DNA of 64,000 nucleotides from Campylobacter sp. MIT 99-7217 (GTDB lineage Bacteria > Campylobacterota > Campylobacteria > Campylobacterales > Campylobacteraceae): assembly GCF_006864365.1 (NCBI RefSeq), contig NZ_QHLJ01000004.1, positions 118,075 to 182,074 of the forward strand, in the 5' to 3' direction. The notes beneath the pieces were generated by a model. That model saw only the letters and a program-made list of their open reading frames with translations, ran no database searches and was not told where the DNA came from. Positions within the stretch are counted from its first letter, which is position 1, and every line of letters starts with the position of its first letter. A program made the position numbers and the translations under genes. Positions 16,995 to 25,716 of the stretch are shown here, one piece after another.

Positions 16995-17635
16995 TCTATC
17001 TCTTTGCTAAGGCTAAATTTAAAGGCGTTGTCAGTATAGAGCTAAGCCAGATAAGCTTTAAAAAAATAAGAGCTAATTTAAACAAATATGAAGCCTTGAT
17101 TATAAGCTCAAAAAACGCTCTTAAGGCTTTGAAAAAGAGTGAAAAAGAGCTAAATTTAGAGCAAAAAATTTACGCCATAGGACAAAACTCAGCCAAAAAA
17201 GCTTTAAAAATGGGCTTTAAAAATGTTAAATTTTGTAAAAAAGCAAATGCTAGGGATTTTTTTAAAGAATTTAAAGAGGAGTTAAGGAGGCTTAAAAGCC
17301 TTTATTTAAGGGCTAAAAAAATAGCCTTTGATATGAGTAAAGCCTTAAGGGCTGAGGGTGCAAGCTCAAAAAGCTTAATTTGCTATGAAGCCCTTTATAA
17401 AGAGCCTAGAAAGGATTTAAGCTTAAAGCGCCCCTGCGTTTTAATCTTTACTTCGCCCTTATCAGTTAGCTTTTTTTTAAAAAGCTTTGAGTTTAAAAAA
17501 GAAGATAAACTAGTAGCCATAGGGCAAAGCACAGCCAAAGCCTTAAAAGCAGTATGCAAAAATGAAATTTACACCCCAAAAAAAGCCAGTATAAAAGAAT
17601 GCGTCAGGCTAGCAAGAAGTTTAGCTACTCCTTAA
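16991..17635 (+). CDS. hemD: Uroporphyrinogen-III synthase
   Basis: 214 residues, two-lobed alpha/beta protein that cyclises hydroxymethylbilane in heme synthesis. HemD conserves little; supporting patterns are EALIISSKNAL, KIYAIGQNSAKKA, the mid-protein Y-x-(A/K) segment CYEALYKEPRKD and VLIFTSPLSVSFFLK followed by LVAIGQSTAKAL. It is fused into the thiDE unit by a 4-bp overlap, and the same thiD-thiE-hemD grouping is known in C. jejuni. The 3' end overlaps the convergent heptosyltransferase gene. Confidence 0.85.
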   Translation: MIYLFAKAKFKGVVSIELSQISFKKIRANLNKYEALIISSKNALKALKKSEKELNLEQKIYAIGQNSAKKALKMGFKNVKFCKKANARDFFKEFKEELRRLKSLYLRAKKIAFDMSKALRAEGASSKSLICYEALYKEPRKDLSLKRPCVLIFTSPLSVSFFLKSFEFKKEDKLVAIGQSTAKALKAVCKNEIYTPKKASIKECVRLARSLATP

Positions 17636-18548
17636 GCAAGGAAAAACCGGCATTTATCACAAGCTCGGGCTTTAAATCAACCATACATTTGTGATGCTTC
17701 AAAGGACAAACACGCTTCATACAGGGCATACAGGCAAGATCAAGGTGTAAAATCCTTGCGTTTTCGTTTTGCCAAGGCGAAGTTTGGCTAAATTTAGTAG
17801 GTCCAAAAATGGCTAGAGTTTTTATCTTATAAGCTGCTGCGATATGCATTGCGCCGCTGTCATTGCTGATGAAAAGATCAAGGGCTGAAATTTGCTGGCA
17901 TAATTCTTTAATACTTGTTTTCCCACACAAATTCACACACTCGCAACCCTCTTTTAAAAGCAAATTCTCAATCTCAGCACAAATTTCACTCTCGCTTTGA
18001 ACGCCAAAAATCAAAATCTTATGTGTATTTTTAAAAGCAAGAGCAGTTTTTGCAAAATACGCACTATCCCAACGCTTAGCCAAGCCGTATTTTGCACCCG
18101 GATTAAGCCCTAAAGTCTTGGTTTTTGGCAAGGGCTTAAAGGGTAAAAAAAGGCTAGTATCTTGCACCTTTAAATTTAAAGAATGTTCCATAAAACTTAG
18201 GTATTTAAGCACTTGATGAGAGTTTTTATCCTTATTTTTATCAAAGCAAAACTTATGCCTTGCTTGGATCATAAAAAGCATAAGCTTGGCACTAAAGGCT
18301 GAGCGAAAAGAAAAGGCATAATCAAAACAGCCCCAAATTCTGCTTAGTCTGTAAAAATTTAAATAACGCTTCTTAGGGCTTTGAACAAAAACCTGCACAT
18401 TTTCACACTCTTTAAAAAGCTCGCAAGCCACACTTGAGCCAAAAATAACAAATTTTGCACCCTTAAAATGCTCAAAAATAGCCCTCAAAGCCACACTTGC
18501 CATGACGCAATCGCCAAGCCAAGTGGGAAGATTGATAAAAATTTTCAT
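17625..18548 (-). CDS. waaF: Glycosyltransferase family 9 heptosyltransferase (WaaF-like)
   Basis: 307 residues, GT-B fold, inner-face enzyme adding heptose from ADP-heptose to the lipooligosaccharide core. It opens with INLPTWLGDCVMASVALRAI, the GT9 start motif. The second domain has GLNPGAKYGLAKRWDSAYFA and the ADP-heptose site LFISNDSGAMHIAAA with FGPT. The NPGA-YG-AKRW pattern favours heptosyltransferase II (WaaF). It stands alone here, overlapping the end of hemD, not inside a LOS cluster. Confidence 0.8.
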   Translation of the reverse strand: MKIFINLPTWLGDCVMASVALRAIFEHFKGAKFVIFGSSVACELFKECENVQVFVQSPKKRYLNFYRLSRIWGCFDYAFSFRSAFSAKLMLFMIQARHKFCFDKNKDKNSHQVLKYLSFMEHSLNLKVQDTSLFLPFKPLPKTKTLGLNPGAKYGLAKRWDSAYFAKTALAFKNTHKILIFGVQSESEICAEIENLLLKEGCECVNLCGKTSIKELCQQISALDLFISNDSGAMHIAAAYKIKTLAIFGPTKFSQTSPWQNENARILHLDLACMPCMKRVCPLKHHKCMVDLKPELVINAGFSLLKE

Positions 18549-18825
18549 ACAATTCCTTAAAAATAAAGCTAAATTCTAGCAAAAATTTAATCATTTTTCG
18601 CTGTGTTTTGAAAAACTATGATTTTCATTTGTAATGGTAGCTTTATCATTATAGTTTGCAAAAAATAAATGAAATTTATACGCTCGTATCTTTACAAGAA
18701 TTTCGTTTAAATTTTACACATTTTAAACTTTAAATTTAAAATAAATCTCTTTCACCAAATAATTTTAATGAAAATTAAATGATTTTTTTTATAGAATAAA
18801 ACTTGATTTTACAAAAGGAGCGAAA
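18549..18825. other. Divergent intergenic region, 277 bp
   Basis: AT-rich divergent promoter region between waaF and the ATP-grasp gene. A TATAGAAT -10-like box lies about 30 bp before the latter and AAAGGAG serves as its ribosome site. No coding frame or RNA gene was recognised. Confidence 0.4.
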
Positions 18826-19896
18826 ATGAAAAAAAATATCGTATTTTTCGAAGCTATTGGAGGTAGCGACAAGGGGCCTGATGGACATAGAAAAGATACT
18901 ATGCCTATGGTAAATGAGCTAAAAAACAAGGGCTGGAATGCTGAGGTCATCTTTTTTAGTGATGAAATTTTAAAAGATGAAAAGCAAAGAGAGGCTATTT
19001 TTGAGAGGGTAAAAAAGGACTTTGATGGCTATGTTTCAAGGGTCAATCCGGGTAATATCAAAGAAGAAAAGCTTTATTTTGATGTTTTAAGAAGACTTTG
19101 TGCAGCAGGTCTTGTGGGCATGCCTCACCCTGATGCGATGATAGGATACGGTGCAAAAGACGCACTCACAAAGCTAGCAAGTACGGATTTAGTGCCAGAT
19201 GATACCTATGCTTATTATGATGTGGCTAAATTTAAAGAGACCTTCCCAAAAAGCCTTGCTAAGGGCGAAAGAGTGCTTAAGCAAAATAGAGGCTCAACAG
19301 GAGAGGGTATTTGGCGTGTGCGTTTGCAAGATCCAAGTCTTTATAATAAACACACAAGCTTACCTCTTGATACAAAGATTATTTGCACTGAGGCTAAGGA
19401 TAATCATAGCGAAAATAGAGAACTTGGCGAGTTCATGGACTTTTGTGAGCAATACATTATAGGCGATAACGGCATGCTAGTTGATATGACCTTCTTGCCT
19501 CGTATTAAAGAGGGCGAAATTCGCATACTCATGCTTTATAAAACCCCTGTTTATGTGGTGCATAAAAAGCCAGCTGAGGGAGGCGATGCCTTTAGTGCGA
19601 CCTTATTTAGTGGGGCAAAATACCGCTATGATGAGCCAAAAGATTGGCAAAAGCTTATTGATTGGTTCTTAGTTCAGCTTCCTGATATTCGCTCTAAGCT
19701 TGGAAATTACGATTTGCCTCTTATTTGGACGGCTGATTTTATCCTTGATACAGACGCACAAGGTAAAGACAAATACATACTTGGAGAAATAAATTGCTCT
19801 TGCGTTGGCTTTACAAGCCCTGAGGAATTTATGGCAAAAATCGCTATCATGGTTGCTGATAATATCATTGACATAGTAAGCGAAAAAAAAGCCTAA
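18826..19896 (+). CDS. ATP-grasp family ligase of unknown substrate
   Basis: 356 residues, cytosolic. The C-terminal half follows the ATP-grasp plan: KGERVLKQNRGSTGEGIWRV (nucleotide-binding Lys and glycine-rich loop, about 146-166), EGEIRILMLYKTPVYVVHKKPAEGG, then DFILD and the metal-binding GEINCSCVGF near 333-342. The N-terminal FFEAIGGSDKGPDGHRKD and DGYVSRVNPGN segments resemble a pre-ATP-grasp domain. Such enzymes join an acid to an amine or thiol through an acyl phosphate. It is monocistronic, with its own promoter region and terminator, and no pathway neighbour reveals the substrate. Confidence 0.7.
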   Translation: MKKNIVFFEAIGGSDKGPDGHRKDTMPMVNELKNKGWNAEVIFFSDEILKDEKQREAIFERVKKDFDGYVSRVNPGNIKEEKLYFDVLRRLCAAGLVGMPHPDAMIGYGAKDALTKLASTDLVPDDTYAYYDVAKFKETFPKSLAKGERVLKQNRGSTGEGIWRVRLQDPSLYNKHTSLPLDTKIICTEAKDNHSENRELGEFMDFCEQYIIGDNGMLVDMTFLPRIKEGEIRILMLYKTPVYVVHKKPAEGGDAFSATLFSGAKYRYDEPKDWQKLIDWFLVQLPDIRSKLGNYDLPLIWTADFILDTDAQGKDKYILGEINCSCVGFTSPEEFMAKIAIMVADNIIDIVSEKKA

Positions 19897-19899
19897 ACG

Positions 19900-19925
19900 C
19901 ATAAGCCCTAAATTTAGGGCTTATG
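19900..19925 (+). terminator. Palindromic terminator-like hairpin after the ATP-grasp gene
   Basis: Perfect 26-bp palindrome, CATAAGCCCTAAA (19900-19912) and its complement (19913-19925), three bases after the stop. The T content after it is low. The following 237 bp up to the next gene hold no recognisable feature except an AT-rich promoter region. Confidence 0.6.
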
Positions 19926-20162
19926 AAACCTTATCTTCGATCAAGCTAAATAATCTTTGCAACTTTTATATATCTCATATGTCTTGAGCTTGAATTGATC
20001 TACTTTTACAAACAAAATATTTATAAATTTTAAACACTAACTAAATAACTTGAAAATAAGATAACTTAATGCAAAAACTCAGTTTCTATATACACATTTT
20101 TAAGTGAAATTTAATCTTTTAAGCATTAAAATTCATCTTTTTAAAATGGAGTTGAATTAAAG

Positions 20163-20693
20163 ATGAAAACTTTTGCAAGTGTGCTTTGGATCATTTTTTC
20201 TGTCTTATTGATCGTTACTGCTCTTATTGGTTTATTTACCCCTTTTGAAGTCTTTGTAAGTTTTGTTTTCTTTCTGCCTTTTTTGTTGATCGCTGGAGGA
20301 ATTTCAAATATCGCCTATTATTTTTCTTTTAAAGAGCTAAATGGAGCAAATTTACTCTTAATGGACGGGATATTAAATCTTATATTCGCCTTTATTTTTA
20401 TCGCCTTAGGCATTGACTTTGCAAGCTTGGTTACGATTTATGTTTTTGCTTTCATGGTGGCATTTAAAGGAATACTTGGCATAAGTTATGCTCTAGAGCT
20501 TAAAAAAACAGGTATTTCATCTTGGATATATAGCTTTATTTGGGCTATTTTAAGCATACTTATAGCGATCATTTTCATTGCTATGCCTAGCTTAGCAGGC
20601 ATAACTATAGGCATTATGATTTCTCTTTTGGTTTTCTTTTTTGCACTTGCTTCATTGCTGACATTTTTTGGGGTTAAAAAGGTATTTTCTTGA
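20163..20693 (+). CDS. HdeD/DUF308-family membrane protein
   Basis: 176 residues with six predicted membrane helices in three pairs. The internal Gly-rich IAGGISNIAYY and the helix-break pattern MDGILNLIFAFIFIALG are typical of HdeD-like DUF308 proteins. HdeD is linked to acid stress in E. coli; a role here is not known. The stop overlaps the ATG of the next gene (TGATG), suggesting coupling. Confidence 0.75.
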   Translation: MKTFASVLWIIFSVLLIVTALIGLFTPFEVFVSFVFFLPFLLIAGGISNIAYYFSFKELNGANLLLMDGILNLIFAFIFIALGIDFASLVTIYVFAFMVAFKGILGISYALELKKTGISSWIYSFIWAILSILIAIIFIAMPSLAGITIGIMISLLVFFFALASLLTFFGVKKVFS

Positions 20694-21898
20694 TGAGAGC
20701 TTATAAAAAACATATTCTAAAAACTGAGCTTGAAAAGCTGAGTGATGAGGGACTTATCAGCAATCTTCAAAAAGAACAAATTTTTTCAAAACTTGGGCTT
20801 GAAAAGAGTTCAAATTTAGCCTTTTTAAATATCTTAGCCTGCATTTTTCTAGGACTTTGTTTGATAAGCTTAGTGGCGTATAATTGGCAAAATTTATCAA
20901 CTATTTTTAAAACAAGCTTACTTTTGATAACGCTTTTTCTTTCACATATTTTGTTATTTTTTCTTGCAAAAAAAGATTCTATTTATACGCAGGCTGTTGC
21001 TGTTTTAAGTGGTTTTATCTTGCTTGCAAACATAGCCTTGCTTTCTCAAATTTATCATCTAGGAGATAACACAGCCCTAGCCTTTTTTAGTGTGAGTATA
21101 GTGATTTTTATCCTCTCTTTTGCGTTAGGCTCTTTTGCCGTTTTTATGCAAGCGTATTTGTTTTATTTTATAGGCTTTTGTTTTAACATAGATCAAGATA
21201 TTTATTCAAGTTCTTTTGGACTTGTTTTGCTTTTGGGCTTTGCTTTGGGTGTTTTTTATGAGAGCAAATTTTTACGCTTTTTTAACTTTATTTTTTTAAT
21301 CATCTATGTATTTTATTCTCCATTTTTTGCATCATCTACTTTTTTAGATGCGAGGTTTGATAGTTTTATAGCTGTGCTTATTTTTCTTTCTTTTATCTTT
21401 TTAAGCTTTGATTTTAAAGCTTATAGAGCTTATTTTTATTTTGCTCTAGCCTTTGCTTTTTTGGCTTCAGCACTAAAAGCTCCTGCTGATATAATCGTTA
21501 CTTTTGGCTTGCATTCAAATTTTACCCTTGTGATAAGTGTGCTTTTTGTACTTGCCCTTATAGCCTTAAATTTTTATAAAAAAAATTATTTTTTAGCTCT
21601 TATGTGGGCTATTTATTATGTTCTGCCCTTTATTTTTATTTTTATAAAATTTGATAACTTTGAAAATCTAACAAATTTTGTAACGATTATTTATAGCTTT
21701 TTTTCTCTTGCTCTAAGCATTTATCTTTTCAAAAAAGATTATAAAATTTTGGCACTTTTAAGTTTTTGTGCCTTAGCGATTATCCGTTATATTGATTTGA
21801 TCGGGGATTACATAGGTGCTAGCATTCTTTTCTTTAGTTTTGCTGTGATTTTATTTATAGTTGCAAGAGTGCGAAGGAAAAATCATGAAAATTTCTAA
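20693..21898 (+). CDS. DUF2157 polytopic membrane protein
   Basis: 401 residues from the ATG at 20693, which overlaps the preceding stop; a TTG three bases earlier is less likely. A soluble N-terminus (about 1-40) with the DUF2157 pattern LEKLSDEGLIS...I is followed by about twelve hydrophobic helices. It is paired with the GDYXXLXY protein downstream, a pairing known in other bacteria. Biochemical function is unknown; probably an inner-membrane protein acting with that partner. Confidence 0.7.
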   Translation: MRAYKKHILKTELEKLSDEGLISNLQKEQIFSKLGLEKSSNLAFLNILACIFLGLCLISLVAYNWQNLSTIFKTSLLLITLFLSHILLFFLAKKDSIYTQAVAVLSGFILLANIALLSQIYHLGDNTALAFFSVSIVIFILSFALGSFAVFMQAYLFYFIGFCFNIDQDIYSSSFGLVLLLGFALGVFYESKFLRFFNFIFLIIYVFYSPFFASSTFLDARFDSFIAVLIFLSFIFLSFDFKAYRAYFYFALAFAFLASALKAPADIIVTFGLHSNFTLVISVLFVLALIALNFYKKNYFLALMWAIYYVLPFIFIFIKFDNFENLTNFVTIIYSFFSLALSIYLFKKDYKILALLSFCALAIIRYIDLIGDYIGASILFFSFAVILFIVARVRRKNHENF

Positions 21899-22385
21899 AT
21901 TCTTAATCTTTGCCCTAGCACTTCAATTTTTAGTCATCATAGCTATGTTTATCAATGCTTATTTACCTGTGTTTTTTGGGCAAGAACTAAAAGTAAGAGC
22001 AAGTGGCTTTGATCCAAGGGATTTACTTAGTGGTAATTATGTTTTGCTTGATTATGGGGTGCATTTGGAAGAGCCTTACTCCTATCAAGGCAAAGATACT
22101 TATTTTGTTGAGCTAAAAGATGAGGATCAAGATGGCATCTATGAGTTTTCAAAACCAAGTCTTGAAAAACCAAAAAATGCTCCTTTTATCAAAGCAAAGC
22201 TTAAAAACTCATGGCCTTATGATCTAGATCTTGGCATAGAAAAATACTTTGCCCCTGCACAAAAAGCCCTAGAGCTTGAAAGGGATTTACTCACAAATCA
22301 AGAAGCCATCGTTACTATAAAGATCTTTGATGGTAAAGCAAGGATAATAGATCTTTATGTGCGAAACGAAGCTTCTTTGGACTAA
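21885..22385 (+). CDS. GDYXXLXY-domain membrane-anchored protein
   Basis: 166 residues from the ATG at 21885, which lies inside the end of the preceding gene and follows GAAGGA. One N-terminal membrane helix (about 6-26) precedes an extracytoplasmic domain containing DPRDLLSGNYVLLDY, a clear GDYxxLxY motif with Asn in place of the Asp, and a C-terminal beta strand ARIIDLYV. Function unknown; the adjacency to the DUF2157 gene suggests one complex. Confidence 0.75.
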   Translation: MKISKFLIFALALQFLVIIAMFINAYLPVFFGQELKVRASGFDPRDLLSGNYVLLDYGVHLEEPYSYQGKDTYFVELKDEDQDGIYEFSKPSLEKPKNAPFIKAKLKNSWPYDLDLGIEKYFAPAQKALELERDLLTNQEAIVTIKIFDGKARIIDLYVRNEASLD

Positions 22386-22409
22386 AATCATAAAAGTATA
22401 GGAATAAAT

Positions 22410-23780
22410 TTGTCAATCGATCTTAAAAACCAAAATATCACAAAATTATACTTTAAATACTTTATCCCCTCACTTTGTGCTATGCTCGCCCTTTCAACCT
22501 ACAATGTAGTTGATGGGGCATTTGTAGGACAAAAGCTAGGTCAAGACGCTCTTGCTGCTGTGGGCATTGCTTGGCCTGTTTTTCCTATGCTTATAGCCTA
22601 TGAACTTTTATTTAGTATAGGAGCAGCCTCTCTTTGCTCGTATTATCTTGGAAAAAATGAACCTGAAAAGGCGAGGGAAATTTTTAGTTCTGTTTTTTAT
22701 TTTGCTCTTTTAAGTGGAGTGATTTTAGGCTTTATTTTTTATGTGTATTGTGATGAGATAGTGATTTTACTAGGAGCTAGTGAAAAAATCGCCCCTTTAG
22801 CAAGTGAGTTTTTAGAAATTATCTTTTTAGGCTCTTTTGTCATCGTCCTTCACCCCTTGCTTGATATCTTTGCAATGAATGACAAGCGTCCTGTTTTAGC
22901 CATGATCGCTATGATAGTTGGTGCGATTAGCAACATAGCCTTTAATTATTTATTCATTTTTGTTTTGGAAATAGGCATAGCAGGATCAGCTCTAGCGACT
23001 ATTTTAGGGCATTTTATGGGGTTTTTGATCTTGCTTTGGCATTTTGTGTTTAAAAGAGGGCAGGTATTTTTTGTTCTTAGTTTTAAGATCAAAGCTCTTA
23101 TAAGAAGCACTCAAAATAGCATAGCCCAGGCAAGTGCAGAGCTTAGTGCTGCTTTGGTGCTTTTTATAGCTAATCACCTTCTTGTAGGTTTAGGAGGAGA
23201 TAGAGCAGTGGCGATGTATAGCGTGATGATGTATAGCGGGATAGTTCTTTTTACCACTCTTCTTTCAGCCTCGCAAGCCATACAACCCATAGCGAGCTTT
23301 AATTTTGGAGCAAATATCAGATCAAGGGTTTTGAATGTGCTTAAATTTGGACTCTTGTTTTCCTTTGCTATGGGTGTGATTTTATATCTTTTATCTATCA
23401 TGTTTAGCAAATATCTTGTGATTTTATTTTTACAAAAAGATGCAAATGGAAGCGTTGATATGGTATTTTTAAATGATGTCCAAGAAGCGATGAAAATTTA
23501 TTTTGCAGGATTTGCTATGCTTGGTTTTAACATGGCAGCGGCAAGCTTTTTTCAAGCTATCCAGCGTCCTATAAGCTCTTTTATCATCACGAGTTGTTAT
23601 ACTCTGATCTTTGTGCTTATTTTCTTTACTATTTTACCAAATTTCTTTGGTTTAAAAGGAATTTGGACAAGCTATCCTTTGGCTCAATTTTGCTCTTTCA
23701 TCATAAGTCTTGCGGTGCTTTTTTACGCCTTTAAAAAAGGAGGCTTAAATCCTAATCATTTCTCAAGATCAAGCTCTTAG
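22410..23780 (+). CDS. MATE-family multidrug efflux transporter
   Basis: 456 residues, twelve membrane helices in two six-helix halves. The opening YFIPSLCAMLALSTYNVVDGAFVGQKLG and GAASLCSYYLGKNEPEKA are typical of the DinF/NorM branch. It exports organic cations by Na+ or H+ antiport. The TTG at 22410 is used, preceded by AGGAATAAA; no ATG lies near. The 3' end overlaps the convergent ybeY by 29 bp. Confidence 0.88.
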   Translation: MSIDLKNQNITKLYFKYFIPSLCAMLALSTYNVVDGAFVGQKLGQDALAAVGIAWPVFPMLIAYELLFSIGAASLCSYYLGKNEPEKAREIFSSVFYFALLSGVILGFIFYVYCDEIVILLGASEKIAPLASEFLEIIFLGSFVIVLHPLLDIFAMNDKRPVLAMIAMIVGAISNIAFNYLFIFVLEIGIAGSALATILGHFMGFLILLWHFVFKRGQVFFVLSFKIKALIRSTQNSIAQASAELSAALVLFIANHLLVGLGGDRAVAMYSVMMYSGIVLFTTLLSASQAIQPIASFNFGANIRSRVLNVLKFGLLFSFAMGVILYLLSIMFSKYLVILFLQKDANGSVDMVFLNDVQEAMKIYFAGFAMLGFNMAAASFFQAIQRPISSFIITSCYTLIFVLIFFTILPNFFGLKGIWTSYPLAQFCSFIISLAVLFYAFKKGGLNPNHFSRSSS

Positions 23781-24180
23781 GAAGTTTAAAAAACTCTATA
23801 AGCTCTTGTTCTTTAGCCCTCATTTGACCCTCATCAACCTCATGATCAAAGCCAAGCAAATGCAAGCACCCATGTATAAAAAGCAAAGATATCTCATCTT
23901 CCTTGCTATGCTTTAGCTGGGTAGCCTTTCTATGCACTTCATCAAGATTGATCACTATACTTCCAAGTAAAGAATTTTGAGGATCTAAAGCCAAAGCCTG
24001 AAATTCGCAAACAAAGGGAAAAGAAAGCACATCAGTTGTTTTGTCGATATTTCTTTGTTCTTTGTTGATGATCTTCATTTTTACATCATCAACAAAAACA
24101 AGTTCTATATCCTTAGGGCTAAGCTTTTTAGCTATTTTTTCTAAAAACTCATAGTTTATTTCATCTTCGCAAATGATCAT
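23752..24180 (-). CDS. ybeY: Endoribonuclease YbeY (16S rRNA maturation)
   Basis: 142 residues, zinc-dependent RNase for 16S rRNA 3' processing and ribosome quality control. The zinc site H-x3-H-x5-H is present in HGCLHLLGFDHE (about 110-121). The upstream NKEQRNIDKTTDVLSFPF carries the conserved Arg and the TDVLSFP motif. Length is normal. Confidence 0.95.
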   Translation of the reverse strand: MIICEDEINYEFLEKIAKKLSPKDIELVFVDDVKMKIINKEQRNIDKTTDVLSFPFVCEFQALALDPQNSLLGSIVINLDEVHRKATQLKHSKEDEISLLFIHGCLHLLGFDHEVDEGQMRAKEQELIEFFKLPKSLILRND

Positions 24181-24207
24181 TCAAAGCTCTTTAAATAACT
24201 AAAATTT

Positions 24208-24597
24208 TTACTTAAAAGAATTGAGCAAATTTTTAGCTGCTTGCTTTGCTGTTTCTTTAGCTGCTTCTTTTTTAACCTCTTTTTTTGTTTCTTCTATCTT
24301 TTGGCTTGTTTTATTTGAAAGATCTTCTTTTTGTTCTTTAATGATCTCATCTGTGCTTTTGCCTTGCATATAAGAACTTGCTGCCTTTGTTCCTTGTTCT
24401 TTAAGCAAAGCCTTATAATCAGTAGGATTTTCTTTTTCCTTTTGAATCTGTTTATCAAGAACTTTTTTACCTATCTCAACGCCTTGATTGATATTTTCTT
24501 TTGTTAAAAGCTTTTTAGCAAGCTGGGCTTCTTCTTGACTTAATTCATAAGCACTCAAAACACCAAAACATACAAAAAACAAAGTTAAAAATTTCAT
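24208..24597 (-). CDS. Small secreted lysine/glutamate-rich helical protein
   Basis: 129 residues with a Sec signal peptide (MKFLTLFFVCFGVLSAYE, cut near residue 16). The mature part is almost entirely charged helix. The core SSYMQGKSTDEIIKEQKE matches the pattern of the shorter protein at 24688-24912 (GGLMSGKSAKDIANEKKE), so the two are paralogues. The C-terminus has KKEVKKEAAKETAKQAAKN, a Lys/Ala/Glu amphipathic helix like LEA-type or histone-like proteins. Function unknown; the periplasm is the likely site. Confidence 0.6.
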   Translation of the reverse strand: MKFLTLFFVCFGVLSAYELSQEEAQLAKKLLTKENINQGVEIGKKVLDKQIQKEKENPTDYKALLKEQGTKAASSYMQGKSTDEIIKEQKEDLSNKTSQKIEETKKEVKKEAAKETAKQAAKNLLNSFK

Positions 24598-24657
24598 CTT
24601 TTTCCTTAGGAGTAAATTTAAAAAGAAATTATAGCAGAAAATGAATTTTTTGAGAAG

Positions 24658-24679
24658 CTCGAGCCCTAAAAAGCTCGAG
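24658..24679 (-). terminator. Hairpin after the 74-residue secreted protein gene
   Basis: A 7-bp stem, CTCGAGC with GCTCGAG, and an 8-base loop lie nine bases past the stop of the gene at 24688 and before its paralogue. There is no clear T tract; a weak terminator or processing site is possible. Confidence 0.4.
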
Positions 24680-24687
24680 AAAGGGAA

Positions 24688-24912
24688 TTAGAATTTGTTT
24701 AACAACTTATTAACTTGTTTTCCAGCTTCTTCTTTAGCTGCACCCTTAGCTTCTTCTTTTTTCTCATTTGCTATATCTTTAGCACTTTTTCCGCTCATCA
24801 AGCCTCCAGCAACATCAAGAGCTTGACCCTTAGCAGCATCTTTTACCGCATCAGCAGCAAAAACTGAACTCACACCAAATGCAACAAGTGCAACAAAAAG
24901 TATTTTTTTCAT
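24688..24912 (-). CDS. Small secreted alanine/lysine-rich protein
   Basis: 74 residues with a clear signal peptide (MKKILFVALVAFGVSSVFA, cut near 19). The mature 55 residues are Ala/Lys/Glu/Gly rich with GGLMSGKSAKDIANEKKEE, a pattern shared with the protein at 24208-24597. The gene has its own ribosome site (AGGATC) and a leader containing a 15-bp A/T tract. It is probably a periplasmic helical protein of unknown role. Confidence 0.65.
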   Translation of the reverse strand: MKKILFVALVAFGVSSVFAADAVKDAAKGQALDVAGGLMSGKSAKDIANEKKEEAKGAAKEEAGKQVNKLLNKF

Positions 24913-24971
24913 TTACGATCCTTTCAAGTAAAATGGTAAGAGGATTTTAACAAAATAAACTTAATCATTTC

Positions 24972-24986
24972 TTTTTTTTTTTTTTT
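24972..24986. repeat. 15-bp poly-T (poly-A on the minus strand) tract
   Basis: An uninterrupted T15 lies 60-74 bp before the start of the 74-residue secreted protein and just after the Bax-like gene. Long A/T runs are expected in such DNA but 15 is long. It could change promoter geometry by slippage or curvature. Confidence 0.7.
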
Positions 24987-25011
24987 GAATTTTTGCAAAA
25001 ATTTATAAAAT

Positions 25012-25716
25012 TTAATCAAAGCGATCAAGTTCGTATTTTAAGATGAGATTTTTAAGTCTTTTTTCGTATTCACCTTTGATTTCTGAATAATTATGCAAGG
25101 TTTTTATGGCTTTTAATCCTGTTAATTTTTCATCATTTTGACGGTATTGTTGCCTTAAATTTCTAAATCCCTTATAAGCATCGTGTCTGTTTAAATTTAA
25201 AAGATAAGAATCCACACTTTCTTGCAAATCATCAAAAATTCTTATCCTATGACTTTTGCCCTTTGCTCTTTTTTTGGGAACTAAACCCTTTTCGCTCCAA
25301 GTCCATTCCCCAAAAAGATTATTCGCCTCTCTTGCAAAACGACTTGTTCCCATACCACTTTCTAGCATAGCTTGGGCTATACCCATAGACTTTGGAACGA
25401 TATCAATTCTCCTTAAATAATCCTTAAAATCAAAAAGATTATTCACGCGATATTTATTTTTAAGCTCTATGATCTTTTCTATCTCTTTTTCATCAAGCTT
25501 TCTAAAACCATTTGGAGCATGTTTTTTAAAAAAGGCTTCGACAAAAGAACGCTCTTTAAGGATCTTTTCAAAAGAAACATCAAGTAACTTATCAAGTTTT
25601 TGAGAAAAAACCTTAGCCTTTTCTTCGGTATTTAAACGATAATACCCCTCATCAAAACCACCTTTGATTGCAAAAAGGGGCAAGCATAAACTAAGAAAGA
25701 TTATAATGAGCTTCAA
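25012..25716 (-). CDS. Bax-like peptidoglycan hydrolase (glucosaminidase fold), exported
   Basis: 234 residues with a short signal peptide (to about residue 16). The sequence PLFAIKGGFDEGYYRLNTEEKAKVF resembles the start of Bax proteins. The glucosaminidase motif is AQAMLESGMGTSRFAREANNLFGEWTW, with the catalytic Glu in LESG (about 119). It probably cuts peptidoglycan glycan strands in the periplasm. It overlaps dapF by 26 bp. dapF followed by this gene is also the C. jejuni order as I recall, although coaE and purM are elsewhere here. Confidence 0.78.
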   Translation of the reverse strand: MKLIIIFLSLCLPLFAIKGGFDEGYYRLNTEEKAKVFSQKLDKLLDVSFEKILKERSFVEAFFKKHAPNGFRKLDEKEIEKIIELKNKYRVNNLFDFKDYLRRIDIVPKSMGIAQAMLESGMGTSRFAREANNLFGEWTWSEKGLVPKKRAKGKSHRIRIFDDLQESVDSYLLNLNRHDAYKGFRNLRQQYRQNDEKLTGLKAIKTLHNYSEIKGEYEKRLKNLILKYELDRFD

